Origin: Cyanobium sp. ATX 6A2 | Lineage (GTDB): Bacteria; Cyanobacteriota; Cyanobacteriia; PCC-6307; Cyanobiaceae | Length of the DNA: 64,000 nt | Assembly: GCF_024346355.1 (NCBI RefSeq) | Contig: NZ_JAGQCU010000001.1 | Location: 1 to 64,000 of the forward strand | Reading direction: 5' to 3' | Part shown: positions 37,681-45,623 of the stretch, piece by piece | Position numbering within the stretch: the first letter of the stretch is position 1 | Layout: the number at the start of each line of letters is the position of its first letter | The notes under the pieces: model-generated | Database searches by the model: none | Told to the model about the DNA's origin: nothing | The model's input: the letters and a program-made list of their open reading frames with translations, nothing else | Translations under genes and position numbers: made by a program

Positions 37681-38229
37681 ATGGGCGACGCCCCAGGCGC
37701 CACCGGCGATTTTCCCGGTCCTCCCACCGTGTCCTGTCCCGTGCCGCCCGCCCAGCGCCCCCTGGAGCAGTATCAGGAGCTGCGCGATTCCTGGTTCTTC
37801 GCCTGGCCCCGCGAGTGCCTCGGTGGCCTGCTCCGGCCCCTGGCCCTGAGCTGGCTGTTGATCCTGCCCATCACGATGCTGGTGAGCAGCGGCAGCTGGG
37901 TACTGCGCCACCATCCGCTGCAGTTGCTGCTGGCCGGAGCGATGGCAGCCATCGCCCTGCCCATGCTGCTGCTGCTGCGCCAGTGGCTGGGATGGCGCAG
38001 CATCCACCAGCGCCTGATGAGCGAGCGGGTGGAATACGAGGAATCCGGCTGGTACGACGGCCAGGTGTGGGAAAAACCCCTGAGCTGGCGCCAGCAGGAT
38101 CTGCTGGTGGCCCGCCACCAGGTGCGGCCGGTGCTCAACCGTCTGCGCCAGGCGGTGAGCGGTTGCATCGCCCTGGTGCTGCTGGCCAGCATCGCTCTGC
38201 TGGCGGCGGGGCTCTGGCAGGCTCAGTGA
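37681..38229 (+). CDS. CGLD27 (DUF1230) family membrane protein
   Basis: The product has 182 residues. The conserved start CPVPPAQRPLEQYQELRDSWFFAWP (about 22-46) is the DUF1230 signature. Two hydrophobic helices follow (LALSWLLILPITMLVSSG; LLLAGAMAAIALPMLLLL), then YEESGWYDGQVWEKP, and a final helix (CIALVLLASIALLAAGLW). CGLD27 homologues in algae and plants are plastid proteins linked to photosynthesis or iron nutrition. Same operon as rsfS. Confidence 0.85.
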   Translation: MGDAPGATGDFPGPPTVSCPVPPAQRPLEQYQELRDSWFFAWPRECLGGLLRPLALSWLLILPITMLVSSGSWVLRHHPLQLLLAGAMAAIALPMLLLLRQWLGWRSIHQRLMSERVEYEESGWYDGQVWEKPLSWRQQDLLVARHQVRPVLNRLRQAVSGCIALVLLASIALLAAGLWQAQ

Positions 38230-38251
38230 ACGTCGGACCCAGGCCCTGCCC

Positions 38252-39223
38252 ATGAGCCTCTCCTCCAGCTTCGGTGCCGCCACCCGCACCGACATCCCGC
38301 CCCTGGAGGTACGGCTGCTGCGCGAGGGCATCGCCGAATCGCACCATCGCGTGCACGCGGCGGTGAGCGACGCCCGCGGTCGGGTGCTGATGCGGGCCGG
38401 CGACCCGCAACGGCTGACCTTCGTGCGCTCGGCCCTCAAACCCTTCCAGGCCTCGGTGTTCGTGGCCAGTGGCAGTGCCGATCAGGGGCAGGTGGGCGAG
38501 CGCGGGCTGGCGATCGCCTGTGCTTCCCACGCCGGCACGCCGGAGCACGCGCGCGAGGCCTTCAAGCTGCTCTGGAGCGCTGAACTGGACGCCGCCCAGC
38601 TCCTGTGTCCGGTGCCCGAGGGCCGCAGCAGCCCGCTGGAGCACAACTGCTCGGGCAAGCACGCGGCCTTCCTGGCCACCTGTCGGCGGATGGGCTGGAG
38701 CACCGAGAGCTACATGCACGCCGATCACCCCCTGCAGCAGGAGGTGCTCAAGCGGGTGGCCGAACTCCTGGCCCTGCCGGCAGCTGAGCTGGTGACAGCC
38801 CGTGACGACTGCGGCGTTCCCACCCTGCGCCTGCGCCTGGCGCAGATGGCCCTGCTGTTCGCCCACCTGGGCGCCGGCGAGCAGGCCCACCTGGAGCGCC
38901 TGAACCGCGCCATGCTTGCCCACCCCCACCTGGTGGCCGGCGAAGGACGCTTCGACACCGAACTGATGCGCCGCGGCCACGGCCAGGTGATCAGCAAGGG
39001 CGGCGCCGAGGGCATCCAGTGCCTCACCCGGGTGGGTGAGGGGCTGGGGCTGGCGATCAAGGTGGAGGACGGATCCGCCCGGGCCAAGCACGCGGTGGCC
39101 CTGCAGCTGCTGGAGCAGCTCGACTGGCTCACCCCGATGACCATTGAGGAGCTGCGCCAGCGCTTTCTCAACCCGGCCCCCCACCTGCGCCTGGAGGTGC
39201 TCGGCGAGCTGCGCTTCGACTGA
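38252..39223 (+). CDS. Asparaginase, AnsA (Rhizobium-type, PF06089)
   Basis: The 323-residue protein starts like the family (LEVRLLREGIAESHHRVHAAVSD), then FVRSALKPFQA (with the S-x-x-K motif), LAIACASHAGTPEH, LEHNCSGKHAAFLA and ARDDCGVPTLRL. This fold differs from E. coli-type asparaginases and uses the S-x-x-K pair with a Zn2+ near Cys/His. It probably hydrolyses L-asparagine to aspartate and ammonia. Its position ahead of the amide/carbamoyl genes at 41-47 kb may be meaningful. Confidence 0.88.
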   Translation: MSLSSSFGAATRTDIPPLEVRLLREGIAESHHRVHAAVSDARGRVLMRAGDPQRLTFVRSALKPFQASVFVASGSADQGQVGERGLAIACASHAGTPEHAREAFKLLWSAELDAAQLLCPVPEGRSSPLEHNCSGKHAAFLATCRRMGWSTESYMHADHPLQQEVLKRVAELLALPAAELVTARDDCGVPTLRLRLAQMALLFAHLGAGEQAHLERLNRAMLAHPHLVAGEGRFDTELMRRGHGQVISKGGAEGIQCLTRVGEGLGLAIKVEDGSARAKHAVALQLLEQLDWLTPMTIEELRQRFLNPAPHLRLEVLGELRFD

Positions 39224-39263
39224 CCCGCCGGGGGGCGATCGGTAGCGGGGGACACCGCGCTGG

Positions 39264-39269
39264 TATGAT
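39264..39269 (+). promoter_or_regulatory. -10 element of tRNA-fMet
   Basis: TATGAT lies 11 bases before the mature tRNA 5' end, the right place for a -10 hexamer. No clear -35 hexamer is visible, which is common for cyanobacterial promoters. Confidence 0.6.
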
Positions 39270-39280
39270 TACCCCACCAG

Positions 39281-39357
<77 letters not shown>

Positions 39358-39366
39358 ATTGCGTCC

Positions 39367-39397
39367 AACCCCGGCAGTCACCTTGCCGGGGTTTTTT
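39367..39397 (+). terminator. Intrinsic terminator of tRNA-fMet
   Basis: AACCCCGGCA pairs perfectly with TGCCGGGGTT around a seven-base loop, followed by four more T. It begins ten bases after the CCA end. Confidence 0.93.
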
Positions 39398-39494
39398 GCT
39401 GCCAGCGTTTTGCTGGGGTTTTTGCTGCAATCTGCGGAGCGATCGCTGAACGGGCCCGGGTCCGCTGCTAAGCGTCGTGCAGATCGAGTGCTGC

Positions 39495-39641
39495 ATGACC
39501 GAGCTGCAACAGGCCCTGTTGATCTTCGCGATCGGTGCCTTGGTCACCCTGGCCACGGTGATCATGATCGCCCGGGGCCATGCCCGCTGGCACGGCCGCG
39601 ATCCCTACGACGACCCCAACCGAGCCGCTGGCCATGACTGA
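39495..39641 (+). CDS. Small accessory membrane protein of the SSS symporter
   Basis: A 48-residue frame, MTELQQALLIFAIGALVTLA and onward, has one membrane helix (about 6-27) and a short basic/acidic tail (RWHGRDPYDDPNRAAGHD). Its stop overlaps the start of the symporter gene by eight bases, so the two are translationally coupled. Some sodium:solute symporters have such single-span partners encoded just upstream. The coupling and composition support a real gene; direct homology cannot be tested here. Confidence 0.7.
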   Translation: MTELQQALLIFAIGALVTLATVIMIARGHARWHGRDPYDDPNRAAGHD

Positions 39642-41055
39642 CGCTCCGCTGCTCGACGCCGGCATCGCCTGGTTCCTGCTGGTGGCCTTCTCGGTGCTCT
39701 GGATCGCCCTGGGGGTGTGGTGGGGCAAGCGCGGCAAGGGCGATGCCGACGACTACCTGCTGGCCGGCCGCAACATCGGCCTGGCCCTGAGCACGGCCAC
39801 CCTGATGGCCAGCTGGGTCACCGGCAACACCACCCTGGCGGCACCGGAGGTGGGTTACACCCTGGGCCTCTGGGGCATGCTCGGCTACGCCCTGGCGGGC
39901 CTGGGGCTGTTCCTGTTCGCGCCGCTGGCGATCCGCATCAAGCGGCTGATGCCCACGGCCCGCACCAGCGGCGACTTCGTGCGCCTCCGCTATGGCCGGG
40001 TGTGCTGGGCGGTGTTTCTGCTGATCACCATGGCCTACACCCTCGGCTTCCTGATCACCCAGGGGATGGGGGCAGGCCTGCTGCTGCAGGCCCTCTCCGG
40101 TTTCGACTACCGGCTGGGCATGGTCAGCGTGATCGGTGTCTCCACCACCTACACCCTGTTCGGCGGCATGCGCGGCGTGGTGGGCACCGACTTCATCCAG
40201 TCGCTGCTGATCATGGCCCTGCTGGTGCTGGTGGCGGTGCTGGGCTACGGGCGCATCAGCGTGGATGAGGTCTACGGGGCCCTGGCGGCCGAGCACCCGT
40301 CGCGGCTCAACATGCTGTTGCCGGCTGGCCTGCTGTTCGCCTGGAACACCGGCCTGTTCAGCATGGGTGAGGTGTTCCACAACAACATCTGGTGGAGCCG
40401 GGTGTTCGCCAGCCGGCCCTCGGTGGTGTTCCGCTCCTTCATTCTCGGTGGCCTGGCCTGGACCACCGTGCCGATCGTGACCGGCGCCATCGCCCTGATG
40501 GCCCTGGCCACGAACCTGGAGGTGCCCCAGGTGAACATGGTGTTTCCGCTGATCACCGCCCAGCTGCTGGGCAGCGGCGGCGCGATCGTGGTGTTCATCA
40601 TCATCTTCGCTTCGCTCACCTCCACCCTCGATTCGCTGCTCGCCGCCAGCGCCGACCTGATCGCCGAGGACGTGGTGGCCCACTGGCTGCGGCCCGGCAT
40701 CAGCGATGCCCAGATCCGACAGGCGGCGCGGCTGGTGGTGGTGGGCCTGGGGCTGCTCACGATGCTGCTCTCCTGGCAGTACTTCACCTCGATGTACCAG
40801 CTGCTGCTGTTCACCGGCGCCCTGGTGGCCTCCACGATCTGGCCGATCGCCATGGGGCTCTACTGGCCCCAGGCCAACCGCCAGGCGGCCACCGCCGCCA
40901 TGGTGCTGGGCTCGATCACCGGTCTGCTGGCCTATGGGCTGGTGGCTCCCTACTGCGCCGCCCTGGTGTCAGCGGCGGTGTCGGCCGGGGTGATGGGGCT
41001 CGGCAGCCACTGGAACCCGGAGCGGTTCGAGTGGCGCCTGCTGGCCGATCGCTGA
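39634..41055 (+). CDS. Sodium:solute symporter (SSS) family protein
   Basis: The 473-residue membrane protein has about 13 helices. SSS motifs: DDYLLAGRNIG (the G-R-N-x-G loop), WVTGNTTLAAPEVGYTLG, TLGFLITQGMGAG, TTYTLFGGMRGVVGTDFIQSLLI and SLTSTLDSLLAASADLIAEDV (Na+ site). It resembles the urea/DUR3-like or proline-like branch; the substrate is unknown. Downstream genes act on carbamoyl and amide groups, so a nitrogen-rich solute is possible (inference). Confidence 0.88.
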   Translation: MTDAPLLDAGIAWFLLVAFSVLWIALGVWWGKRGKGDADDYLLAGRNIGLALSTATLMASWVTGNTTLAAPEVGYTLGLWGMLGYALAGLGLFLFAPLAIRIKRLMPTARTSGDFVRLRYGRVCWAVFLLITMAYTLGFLITQGMGAGLLLQALSGFDYRLGMVSVIGVSTTYTLFGGMRGVVGTDFIQSLLIMALLVLVAVLGYGRISVDEVYGALAAEHPSRLNMLLPAGLLFAWNTGLFSMGEVFHNNIWWSRVFASRPSVVFRSFILGGLAWTTVPIVTGAIALMALATNLEVPQVNMVFPLITAQLLGSGGAIVVFIIIFASLTSTLDSLLAASADLIAEDVVAHWLRPGISDAQIRQAARLVVVGLGLLTMLLSWQYFTSMYQLLLFTGALVASTIWPIAMGLYWPQANRQAATAAMVLGSITGLLAYGLVAPYCAALVSAAVSAGVMGLGSHWNPERFEWRLLADR

Positions 41056-41119
41056 CCCCCAGCCCGGCACTGCCCCCCGGCCCGGCTCCATCTGCCCGCT
41101 CTCCCTGCGCACCCCCGCC

Positions 41120-41314
41120 ATGCCCCTGCTGATCACCGCGCTGATCACCGCCAACCGACCAGCCTTCGCCACAACTGCCCCAACCACCCAGTGGCTGCTG
41201 CCCGCCAGCCTGTTTCGGCTGCTGGTGGTGGGCAGCATCATCGGGCTGGTGGTGGCCACCCTGGTGATCGTGCTGATCTGGCTGAAGGAATTGCGGCAGG
41301 GGCAGGTGTGGTGA
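41120..41314 (+). CDS. Small single-span membrane protein
   Basis: The product has 64 residues. A hydrophobic start (MPLLITALITA) and Thr-rich linker precede one clear membrane helix (LFRLLVVGSIIGLVVATLVIVLIWL, about 32-56) and a basic end (KELRQGQVW). It lies 64 bases past the symporter in the same direction. No family recognised. A perfect 12-bp hairpin follows 30 bases downstream. Confidence 0.55.
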   Translation: MPLLITALITANRPAFATTAPTTQWLLPASLFRLLVVGSIIGLVVATLVIVLIWLKELRQGQVW

Positions 41315-41343
41315 CGCCGGCCAGCCAATTCGGTAGCGATTGC

Positions 41344-41378
41344 CACCGAGTCAGCCGGCTACAGCTGCTGACTCGGTG
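41344..41378 (+). promoter_or_regulatory. Perfect 12-bp inverted repeat
   Basis: CACCGAGTCAGC (41344-41355) and GCTGACTCGGTG (41367-41378) are exact complements around an 11-base loop. The downstream bases are AATAAAAGC, not a T-run, so it is not a standard terminator. It may be an mRNA 3'-end stabiliser for the symporter transcript or an operator/attenuator for the gene at 41528. Confidence 0.6.
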
Positions 41379-41527
41379 AATAAAAGCAAGATCTTTCCGG
41401 CGGCTTGATGGCTGGCACCTACAGAGGGTTGTGGTGGAGGCGCCCACACCCTGAGCTGCCCACGAGCTGCCCACCATGCGCCGCCGTCAGCCGCCGCCAG
41501 CCGCCGCCAGAGGCCACGTCACTGCCC

Positions 41528-42631
41528 ATGCCGTTCAGCCCGCAAACCTGTCAGCCCAGAATCCGCTTCACCCGCCTGGGGCCGGATGTCTACGGCAATG
41601 CCCATCCCCAGGCCCTGCTGCGCTCCATCCGGGAGGACAGCGACGCCCTGCGGGAGCTCACCGAGCAGCACGTGCTCTCCACCAGCCAGTACAGCGCCGT
41701 GACGCTGCTGCAGCTGTTTCGCCTGGCGGCCAAGTTCGAGAGCAACCCGAAGCGCTACACCCGCCACAACAGCCCCCTGCGGGGCAAGATCCTGATCAAC
41801 GCCTTCTACGAGCCCAGCACCCGCACGCGCCTGTCCTTCGACAGCGCCTGGCACCGCCTCGGGGGCGACACGATCACGATCACCGACCGCAGCACCACCG
41901 GCATCGCCAAGGGGGAAACCCTGCGTGACGTGGCCGAGATGTTCAACAACTACGGCGACTGTGTGGTGCTGCGCGACACCCACGCCGAGGCCATCTACGA
42001 GATGACCCAGTCGCTGCGGATCCCGATCATCAATGCCGGCAACGGGATCGATGAGCATCCCACCCAGGCGATGGCGGATCTCTACACGATCTTCAAGTGG
42101 CGCCCCCAGCTCGTGGAGCGGGAGGTGCCCGCCGACCAGCGCATCCGCATCGGTGTGGTGGGCATTCCCAGCCGCATGCGCACGGTGCGCTCGCTGCTGC
42201 GCATCCTGGCCCAGTTCCCCACCATGGTGGAGGAGCTGGTGCTGTTCCACGATCCCGGCAGCGATCCGGGCGATGGCTACTTCGACCCGGGCCAGCGTGA
42301 GGAGCTGGAGGCGGCCGGACTGCGGGTGAGCACCAGCGACGACCTGCACGGCGCCGTGCCCGATCTCGATGTGATCTACATCAACGCCATCGCCTGGGTG
42401 GGCGACAGCTATGAGGTGCACGGCCGCAGCTTCCGGCTCACGGCCGATCTGCCCTACCGCAACGACGCCATCGTGCTCCACCCCCTGGCCCGTGGCCCCG
42501 AACTGGGCACCTGCCTGGATGAGACGGCCCACAACTGGTATTTCTCCCAGGCCCGGGGCGCGGTGTTCATCCGCATGGCCCTGCTCACCTGCATGGTGGA
42601 GCGCATTGACCAGGTGATGGACATCATCTGA
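41528..42631 (+). CDS. Divergent aspartate/ornithine transcarbamoylase-family enzyme
   Basis: The 367-residue protein keeps the carbamoyl-phosphate half of ATCase: EPSTRTRLSF (S97-T-R-T-R101), AKGETLRD (K128), EHPTQAMADLYTI (H177, Q180) and RMRTVRSL (R218/R221). The C-terminal part aligns (TAHNWYFSQARGAVFIRMALL), but the aspartate-binding R-x-Q-x-E-R segment of E. coli PyrB is replaced by NAIAWVGDSYEV (286-297), and H-P-L-P-R has become HPLAR. It also has a long N-terminal extension. I infer carbamoyl transfer to something other than aspartate. It is 28 bases ahead of an asnB-like gene. Confidence 0.8.
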   Translation: MPFSPQTCQPRIRFTRLGPDVYGNAHPQALLRSIREDSDALRELTEQHVLSTSQYSAVTLLQLFRLAAKFESNPKRYTRHNSPLRGKILINAFYEPSTRTRLSFDSAWHRLGGDTITITDRSTTGIAKGETLRDVAEMFNNYGDCVVLRDTHAEAIYEMTQSLRIPIINAGNGIDEHPTQAMADLYTIFKWRPQLVEREVPADQRIRIGVVGIPSRMRTVRSLLRILAQFPTMVEELVLFHDPGSDPGDGYFDPGQREELEAAGLRVSTSDDLHGAVPDLDVIYINAIAWVGDSYEVHGRSFRLTADLPYRNDAIVLHPLARGPELGTCLDETAHNWYFSQARGAVFIRMALLTCMVERIDQVMDII

Positions 42632-42659
42632 CCAGCAAACCCGACACGAATCCAGGCCT

Positions 42660-44729
42660 ATGTGCGGCATCGGCGGAATCTTCCAACGCAACGGTGATCA
42701 GCCCATCGACGAGCAGTTGCTCGTGAACATGGCGGCGATCCAGGTGCATCGCGGCCCCGATGGCTTCGGCGTGCGCAGCCTCCCGGGGCAGGGGGTGGGC
42801 TTCTGCCATGCCCGGCTGTCGATCATCGACCTCGACGCCAACCGGGCCCGCCAGCCGTTCGTGTCGGAGGACGGGCAGGTGCTGATGGCCCACAACGGCG
42901 AGTTCTACGACTTCCAGCGCATCCGCGCCGACCTCAGCGCCCGCGGCGTGCGCTTCACCAGCAAGAGCGATTCGGAGATCCTGCTGCGCCTGTATCAGGA
43001 GCGGGGCCTGGAGGCCACCCTGCCACTGCTGCGCGGTGAATTCGCCTTCGCCCTGTTCGATCGAGCGCGGGACGAGCTGCTGCTGGTGCGCGACCGCTTC
43101 GGGGTCAAACCCCAGTACTGGACCCTCACCGATGAGGGCCTGGTGTTCGGCTCAGAGCTCAAGGTGCTGTTCGCCCACCCCGGCGTGAAGCGGCAGTTCA
43201 GCTCCGAGGGCCTGTTCCACCAACTGATGCAGGCGGTGGTGCCCGGCAGCACGGCGTTCGAGGAGGTGCACCAGCTGCTGCCGGGCCACGTGCTCACGGT
43301 GCGGCGCCGTGGTGGCGACTTCGAGATCAGCGACCGCCCCTACTGGGACGTGAACTTCCCCCGCCAGGGGGAACGGGACGGGGCCCTGAGCGAAACCCAC
43401 CACATCGAGGCGGTGCGCGCCGCCCTGCTGGAGGCGGTGGAGGTGCGCATGGTGGCCGATGTACCGGTGGGCTGTTACCTCTCCGGCGGCATCGACTCCT
43501 GCTCAATCCTGGGATTGGCGGCGGCCGTGAGCCAGAACCCGGTGCGGGCCTTCACGATCGGCTTCGACGACGCCCGCTACGACGAGACCCCGATCGCCAC
43601 GGAGATGGCCGAGGCCACCGGCGCCGAGCAGCTGGTGATGCGGCTCTCGGGCAACGAGCTCTACGGCCACCTGGAGGACACCATCTGGCACGCCGAGCGC
43701 AGCATCTACAACACCCTGGCGGTGGCCAAGTTTCTGATGAGCCGGGAGGTCAACCGCTCCCACTACAAGGTGGTGATGACGGGTGAGGGCTCCGACGAGC
43801 TGTTCGGCGGCTACCCGGCCTTCCGCCGCGACATGTTCCTGCACGGCCTCGATGATCTGCCGGCAGCCGAGCGCCAGGAGTGGGAGCAGCTGCTGCAGCA
43901 GGCCAACGCCCTGGTGCAGGGGGCGATGCTGGCCGAGGAGCAGGTGCACGATCCCGCCCTGGAGCAGGTGGTGGGCTTCACCCCCAGCTGCCTGCAGCCC
44001 TGGCTGGCCTGCGCACCGCTGGTGCCCGAGCTGTTGGCCCCCGAGCACCGAGAGGCCTGCGCTGGTTACGACCCCGGCGCCGCCATCGCCGCCACCCTCG
44101 ATCCGGCCCAGCTGGAGGGACGCCACGCCCTCGACCGCGCCCAGTACGTGTGGATCAAGACGATGCTCGAAGGCCAGATCCTCACCTGGGGCGGCGACCG
44201 GGTCGACATGGCCCACGCCATGGAGGCCCGCCCGGCCTTCCTCGACCACCACCTGGCCGCCGTGGCCGTGCAGGTGCCGCCGGAGCTGCGCATCAAGGGC
44301 AAAACCGAGAAATACGTGCTGCGCGAAGCCATGCGCGGCCTGCTGCCGGAGGTGCTCTACAAGCGCGAGAAATTCGCCTTCATGGCCCCCCCGGCCCATG
44401 CCGACGCCCAGAAGCGGGCGGCGATGCAGACCCTGGCCGATCGCTATCTCAACACCGAGGCAATCGAGCGGGCCGGCCTGCTCGATGCGGCCGGTGTGCA
44501 GGCCCTGTTCGAGCGCCACGACCACCCCGACACAAGCGCCGCCCAGCGGGTGCAGCTCGATGCGGTGATCAACCACCTGATCTGCGTGCAGATCATGCAC
44601 CGGCTGTTCGTGGCCGCCGACCTGCCGGCCCAGGCCCGGCAGCGGGCCGATGCCCTGGGCTGGCGCCTGCACCAGGAGGAGCAGGCCGAGCCCGCCTACG
44701 CCCGCATCGGCATGTCGCCTGCAGGTTGA
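42660..44729 (+). CDS. AsnB-type glutamine-dependent amidotransferase (asparagine synthase family)
   Basis: The 689-residue enzyme begins MCGIGG with the nucleophilic Cys2 of the class II glutaminase, followed by HRGPDGFG and HNGEFYDF. The synthetase domain has the ATP-pyrophosphatase loop YLSGGIDSCS (274-282) and VVMTGEGSDELFGGYPAFRRDM. It is somewhat longer than classical AsnB, with an extended C-terminal region. It may make asparagine or amidate another carboxylate. It is 28 bases behind the transcarbamoylase-like gene, so a shared operon is likely. Its end overlaps the DUF1028 gene by 34 bases. Confidence 0.9.
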   Translation: MCGIGGIFQRNGDQPIDEQLLVNMAAIQVHRGPDGFGVRSLPGQGVGFCHARLSIIDLDANRARQPFVSEDGQVLMAHNGEFYDFQRIRADLSARGVRFTSKSDSEILLRLYQERGLEATLPLLRGEFAFALFDRARDELLLVRDRFGVKPQYWTLTDEGLVFGSELKVLFAHPGVKRQFSSEGLFHQLMQAVVPGSTAFEEVHQLLPGHVLTVRRRGGDFEISDRPYWDVNFPRQGERDGALSETHHIEAVRAALLEAVEVRMVADVPVGCYLSGGIDSCSILGLAAAVSQNPVRAFTIGFDDARYDETPIATEMAEATGAEQLVMRLSGNELYGHLEDTIWHAERSIYNTLAVAKFLMSREVNRSHYKVVMTGEGSDELFGGYPAFRRDMFLHGLDDLPAAERQEWEQLLQQANALVQGAMLAEEQVHDPALEQVVGFTPSCLQPWLACAPLVPELLAPEHREACAGYDPGAAIAATLDPAQLEGRHALDRAQYVWIKTMLEGQILTWGGDRVDMAHAMEARPAFLDHHLAAVAVQVPPELRIKGKTEKYVLREAMRGLLPEVLYKREKFAFMAPPAHADAQKRAAMQTLADRYLNTEAIERAGLLDAAGVQALFERHDHPDTSAAQRVQLDAVINHLICVQIMHRLFVAADLPAQARQRADALGWRLHQEEQAEPAYARIGMSPAG

Positions 44730-45421
44730 GGAGCGCACGGCTGAGCCAGGCCCAGGGTGGTGGGCAGGCCGGCCCGGAAGCCGGTGTAGTAGTCGTGCTC
44801 GGTGTGGTCGAGGATCTCGCGGAGGGCCACCAGGGGCTCGGGGTGGTGATCCACCCGGAAGTCGCAGTGGGGGTAGCTCTCCCGGTGCATCACCAACAGC
44901 GCTGCCGACTGGCGGCCACGATGGTCACCACCGTGGGACTCGCCAGCCTCCAGGGCCAGCAGCAGCCGCTCCTCCAGGCTCAGCCCCTGGCGCTCGGCGG
45001 CCATGTAGGCCTCGGCCATCGCCAGCAGCACCAGGTCGGAGGCCAGGAAGTTGCCGGCCACGGCGAAACCGGGATAGCAGCGGTGGGCGGCGATGCCAGC
45101 GCAGTCAGGCCCGGTCCAGGCGGCGCTGCGGCCCTCGGCATCCACCAGCATGACCTGGCGGCCATCGCGGCCCGGATCGTCGTGCAGCAGCGAGGCAAGC
45201 ACCTCCTCAGCCCCCTGCTCCCCCTCGCTCTGGCGCTGCAGTTGCTCGAGGCGATCGAGCCCCCAGGGCCCGAAATAAGGGTTGGTGTTGGCCTGGGTGG
45301 CCACAGCCCCCACCCCGGGGCGGGCATGGGGCACCAGGGAGCCCACGGCCAGATGCTTGGTGGCCACCCCAACGCCCGTCATGCCGCTCGCCGCATCCCA
45401 GGCCACGATCGAGAAGGTCAT
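44696..45421 (-). CDS. DUF1028 family Ntn-hydrolase-like protein
   Basis: The product has 241 residues. The start MTFSIVAWDAASGMTGVGVATKHLAVGS is the DUF1028 signature, continuing VPHARPGVGAVATQANTNP, GRSAAWTGPDC and GFAVAGNFLAS. The family has an Ntn-hydrolase-like fold; proposed roles include amide or peptide hydrolysis but activity is unproven. It points toward the asnB-like gene and is divergent from the carbamoylase, so it could take part in the same nitrogen chemistry. Confidence 0.88.
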   Translation of the reverse strand: MTFSIVAWDAASGMTGVGVATKHLAVGSLVPHARPGVGAVATQANTNPYFGPWGLDRLEQLQRQSEGEQGAEEVLASLLHDDPGRDGRQVMLVDAEGRSAAWTGPDCAGIAAHRCYPGFAVAGNFLASDLVLLAMAEAYMAAERQGLSLEERLLLALEAGESHGGDHRGRQSAALLVMHRESYPHCDFRVDHHPEPLVALREILDHTEHDYYTGFRAGLPTTLGLAQPCAPQPAGDMPMRA

Positions 45422-45623
45422 CGCGGTGTGCTCAGCGGGGCCTTCCGCCGTTCAAAGTTAATAGGGCCGATGATTGTCTAACGCCTGGACAGCTTCTGTC
45501 ACCAAGCACACCATTGCTGGAACGGGCGGAAAACCGGCCACACCGCTGCGGCCATCGCTCCGCCTCCTCCACCCACCGCTCTTCGCTCTCCGCCCCCAAC
45601 CCCGCACAGCCGCTCCAACGCCC

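Noticed and set aside
41405-41527. Longer start for the transcarbamoylase gene
   Set aside because: The peptide is Arg/Pro-rich and would begin 27 bases after the hairpin; ATG 41528 fits better.
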